In this document: piece by piece, positions 61,747-64,000 of the stretch
How the letters are laid out: every line of letters begins with the position of its first letter
How positions within the stretch are numbered: the stretch's first letter is position 1
Assembly: GCA_937873445.1 (NCBI GenBank)
Contig: CALMWF010000041.1
Location: forward strand, 1-64,000
DNA from: an uncultured Alphaproteobacteria bacterium
GTDB lineage: Bacteria; Pseudomonadota; Alphaproteobacteria; Rhizobiales; Aestuariivirgaceae
Direction of reading: 5' to 3'
DNA length: 64,000 nucleotides
Program-made: the position numbers and the translations under genes
The notes under the pieces: generated by a model
Told to the model about the DNA's origin: nothing
Databases searched by the model: none
The model's input: the letters and a program-made list of their open reading frames with translations, nothing else

Positions 61747-62784
61747 ATGAGCTGGCAAACGGCCCTTGGCCGGATTGAAGACCTGGAGGACGCGGCGTTC
61801 GATCCCGCCCTCGTTGCCGCCATGGAGGCGCGCGGCGATCTCATCCGGCATCGCACCATCACCTTTTCCACCCCCACCTTCAAGGAATATGACACCGGCG
61901 ACCTGAAGGGCTGCGGCAAGAACAGTTTTCCCGCCTTCTCCATCACCGGCTCGGCCTGCGCGCTGAATTGCGATCACTGCCAGACAAAGATTCTCGAACC
62001 CATGATCCCGACTCTGCACCCGGAAGACCTCGACCGGCGGGTGCGCGACCTCATCATGCTCCAGAACCTGCAGGGCTTCCTGCTGTCGGGCGGCTCCAAC
62101 CGGCACAATGAAATCAAGTATGAGCGCTTCTATCCGGTTTTGGAAAAGCTGAAGCGCGATTTTCCCAGCCTGCGCATCGCCATTCACACGGCACTCACCG
62201 ATGAACCGGCGGCAAGGCGCATGGAGGCGGCGGGCATCGACACCGCCATGATGGATGTGATCGGCGCCGATGAAACCATCCGCGATGTCTATCACCTCAA
62301 CCGGCCGGTGGCGGATTTCGAGCAGACCCTGGCCGCCCTCTGCGCCACCACCATGCAGGTCTCGCCCCACATCGTCATCGGCCTGCACTATGGCCGCATT
62401 CTGGGCGAGCAGACGGCCCTCGACATGGTGGCGCGCTACAAGACCCATGCGCTGGTGCTGGTGGTCATCATGCCCTTCTATGCCAAGCCCGGCACTTTCG
62501 TGGAGCCGGATGTGCATGAGGTCGGGCGGATCTTCCTGTCGGCCCGTGAAACTCTGGCCGACCGCGATGTGCTGCTGGGCTGCGCCCGCCCCGGCGGCAT
62601 GCACAAGCGCATGACCGACGCCTATGCCGTCATGGCCGGGCTGGACGGCATTGCCTTCCCGGCGGAGGGAGCGGCCCCCGTGGCCCGTGCCATTGGCCGC
62701 AGCTTTACACAGCAGCATTCCTGCTGCTCGGTGAAACTCGACCCCGCCACCGGCCGCGCGGCGGTTGCCACCTGTGCCGCATGA
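61747..62784 (+). CDS. Radical SAM protein, probable lipoyl synthase component (LipS-type)
   Basis: This is a 345-residue radical SAM enzyme. The cluster motif CALNCDHC (CxxxCxxC) lies in FSITGSACALNCDHCQTKIL. SGGSNRHNEIKYERF is the glycine-rich SAM contact. A second set of Cys occurs near the end (GCARPGG, SCCSVK). In sulfur oxidisers two radical SAM proteins, LipS1 and LipS2, together make lipoate on LbpA, and this gene has the right neighbours. Which of the two it is cannot be decided here. It overlaps the next gene by 4 bp. Confidence 0.8.
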   Translation: MSWQTALGRIEDLEDAAFDPALVAAMEARGDLIRHRTITFSTPTFKEYDTGDLKGCGKNSFPAFSITGSACALNCDHCQTKILEPMIPTLHPEDLDRRVRDLIMLQNLQGFLLSGGSNRHNEIKYERFYPVLEKLKRDFPSLRIAIHTALTDEPAARRMEAAGIDTAMMDVIGADETIRDVYHLNRPVADFEQTLAALCATTMQVSPHIVIGLHYGRILGEQTALDMVARYKTHALVLVVIMPFYAKPGTFVEPDVHEVGRIFLSARETLADRDVLLGCARPGGMHKRMTDAYAVMAGLDGIAFPAEGAAPVARAIGRSFTQQHSCCSVKLDPATGRAAVATCAA

Positions 62785-63854
62785 AAAGCCCCGCACCCGT
62801 TGATGTTCTGGTGATCGGCCTCGGCCCGGCCGGGGCAGCGGCGGCGGCCGCTGCGGCAGGCGACGGCCGCAGGGTCATGGGCGTTGACCGCCGCGAACAG
62901 GCGGGAGAGCCGGTGCAATGCGCCGAATTCGTTCCCTCCCTCATCGGCCTTGAGGTGGCCGATCTGTCAGCGTCCATCCGCCAGGCCATCGAGGGCATGG
63001 TCACCTATGTCGAAACGGAAGCGGGCGACCACAGCCCGGATTTTCGCGGCGTCATGATCTCGCGCGCCGATTTTGACCGCGATCTGGTGAAGAAGGCGGA
63101 AGGGGCCGGTGTTGAATGCCGCTTCAGCAGCCCAGTCCGGGCCATTGCCGCCGACGGCGCGGTGGAACTGGCCTCGGGTGAAATCATCCGGCCACGGATC
63201 ATCATCGGAGCCGACGGGCCGCGTTCCTTCGTCGGCCGCACCATTGGCCGGGTCAATGACGACTGTGTGGAATCGCGCCAGATCACCGTGCCGCTGAAAA
63301 AGCCCCACAACGCCACCGATATTTTCCTCTCCGCTGCCTTTCCCGGCGGCTATGGCTGGCTCTTCCCCAAGGGCGAGGTGGCCAATCTCGGCATCGGGCT
63401 GGCGCCGCAATGGAAGGACCAGTTGAAGCCGCTTCTGGACACGCTGCACCGCCGCCTGGTTGACGAAGGCCGCGTCGGCGCGGAGGTGCTGGGCCTCACC
63501 GGTGGTCTCATTCCCGTGGGCGGCATGCTGAAGGCGGTGGGTCATCTCGGCCCCACTGCAGTCTTTCTTGCCGGCGATGCCGCGGGTCTCGCCAATCCGG
63601 TCACCGGGGCGGGCATTTCCGCCGCCGTCATTTCCGGCACCATGGCAGGCCGCGCCGCCAGGGCGCTGCTGTCGGGGCGCGAAAACGCCGCCGCCGACTA
63701 TATTGAAGAGCTGGATGATCTGTTCGGCCCGTCGCTGGCGCGGGCGCTGAAGCGCCGCCAGGCGCTGCTGGATTGCTATGCCCGCAATGAATTGCCCCAG
63801 ACCGACGATCTGCGCGTCGGCTGGATTGCCTATCCCGAATACTGGGCGGCCTGA
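62781..63854 (+). CDS. Geranylgeranyl-reductase-like FAD oxidoreductase (LipT-type)
   Basis: This is a 357-residue flavoprotein. The FAD motif is VLVIGLGPAGAAAAAAAA, followed by EPVQCAEFVPS, typical of the geranylgeranyl reductase family. RPRIIIGADGPRSFVGR and the second FAD motif FLAGDAAGLANPVTGAGI are present. In lipoate-assembly clusters such a protein is called LipT and may supply electrons to the radical SAM lipoyl synthases. It overlaps the upstream gene by 4 bp and is followed by another gene after 14 bp. Confidence 0.85.
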   Translation: MKSPAPVDVLVIGLGPAGAAAAAAAAGDGRRVMGVDRREQAGEPVQCAEFVPSLIGLEVADLSASIRQAIEGMVTYVETEAGDHSPDFRGVMISRADFDRDLVKKAEGAGVECRFSSPVRAIAADGAVELASGEIIRPRIIIGADGPRSFVGRTIGRVNDDCVESRQITVPLKKPHNATDIFLSAAFPGGYGWLFPKGEVANLGIGLAPQWKDQLKPLLDTLHRRLVDEGRVGAEVLGLTGGLIPVGGMLKAVGHLGPTAVFLAGDAAGLANPVTGAGISAAVISGTMAGRAARALLSGRENAAADYIEELDDLFGPSLARALKRRQALLDCYARNELPQTDDLRVGWIAYPEYWAA

Positions 63855-63868
63855 GAACGAGGAACACC

Positions 63869-64000
63869 ATGAGCTGCATCAAGAACGAAACCGCCACCCC
63901 CGCCGAACCCGTTCCCGGCGGGCTTGATTTCAATCCCTTCGAGGTGATGGTGCCGCGCCCCGCCGGTGAAACACCGGCGGAAATGAAGAACGGCGCCCGC
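63869..64000 (+). CDS. 5' end of a further gene of the lipoate block, cut by the window edge
   Basis: Only 44 codons are visible, starting MSCIKNETATPAEPVPGGLD and continuing with FNPFEVMVPRPAGETP. CGAGGA precedes the ATG at a normal distance. No motif is reached before the edge. From its place after LipS- and LipT-like genes it may encode the second radical SAM lipoyl synthase subunit, but this is inference from context only. Confidence 0.7.
   Translation, partial: MSCIKNETATPAEPVPGGLDFNPFEVMVPRPAGETPAEMKNGAR

Overview
The window reads as chromosomal DNA of a high-GC alphaproteobacterium, most likely of the order Hyphomicrobiales (Rhizobiales). Four things point there: a four-gene general amino-acid ABC transporter of Aap type, a palindromic intergenic repeat with the CCGAAAA...TTTTCGG core common in that order, an almost perfect FNR/FixK box in front of a hydrogenase operon, and the overall gene content. 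No rRNA or tRNA gene was recognised.

Positions 1-9730 hold a complete type I-E CRISPR-Cas locus on the minus strand. Read in the direction of transcription it runs cas3, a regulatory gap, cse1-cse2-cas7e-cas5e-cas6e-cas1-cas2, leader, then a CRISPR array that leaves the window on the left. The gap between cas3 and cse1 is the most interesting part of the window. Two degenerate copies of the CRISPR repeat flank a 21-nt pseudo-spacer. Both keep the Cas6e-type hairpin in the minus-strand RNA, one through a compensatory pair change and one through G-U wobbles. The pseudo-spacer matches a site about 150 bp downstream with an AAG PAM-like triplet, and its mismatches include exactly positions 6 and 12, which Cascade guides flip out. 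That site lies on the -35 box and spacer of the best promoter visible for the cse1 operon. This is the architecture of a CreR/CreA-type cas-regulating RNA. Here its first pseudo-repeat is also the 3' end of the cas3 coding sequence.

Positions 10174-47615 are mostly housekeeping and metabolism: dusA, an outer-membrane beta-barrel protein, a retropepsin-like protease, cobS with a strongly diverged CobT homologue, a membrane histidine kinase, an Mrp/NBP35 ATPase, two tandem M20 peptidases, a MocR regulator divergent from a flavin-binding oxidase, moaA, an amidase, an EamA exporter, an orphan MttB-family methyltransferase, a P450, a Bcr/CflA exporter, HU, gltX-nadE, an acyl-CoA synthetase with panE, a YpfJ-type metallopeptidase, a WcaJ-type sugar transferase, and aapJQMP. 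A GGDEF-EAL protein follows.

Positions 50181-64000 carry energy and sulfur genes. A membrane-bound [NiFe] hydrogenase of Isp type (maturation protease, small subunit, Isp1 cytochrome b, large subunit, Isp2 HdrD-like protein) sits behind an FNR/FixK-type box. Next come two paralogous SulP anion transporters, a rhodanese, and a lipoate-assembly block. That block contains a lipoate-ligase/DUF116 fusion, a radical SAM protein, a geranylgeranyl-reductase-like flavoprotein, and the start of another gene. Such a block usually accompanies the sHdr-LbpA sulfur-oxidation pathway, so sHdr genes probably lie just beyond the right edge. Together these genes suggest a facultative H2- and reduced-sulfur-oxidising bacterium.
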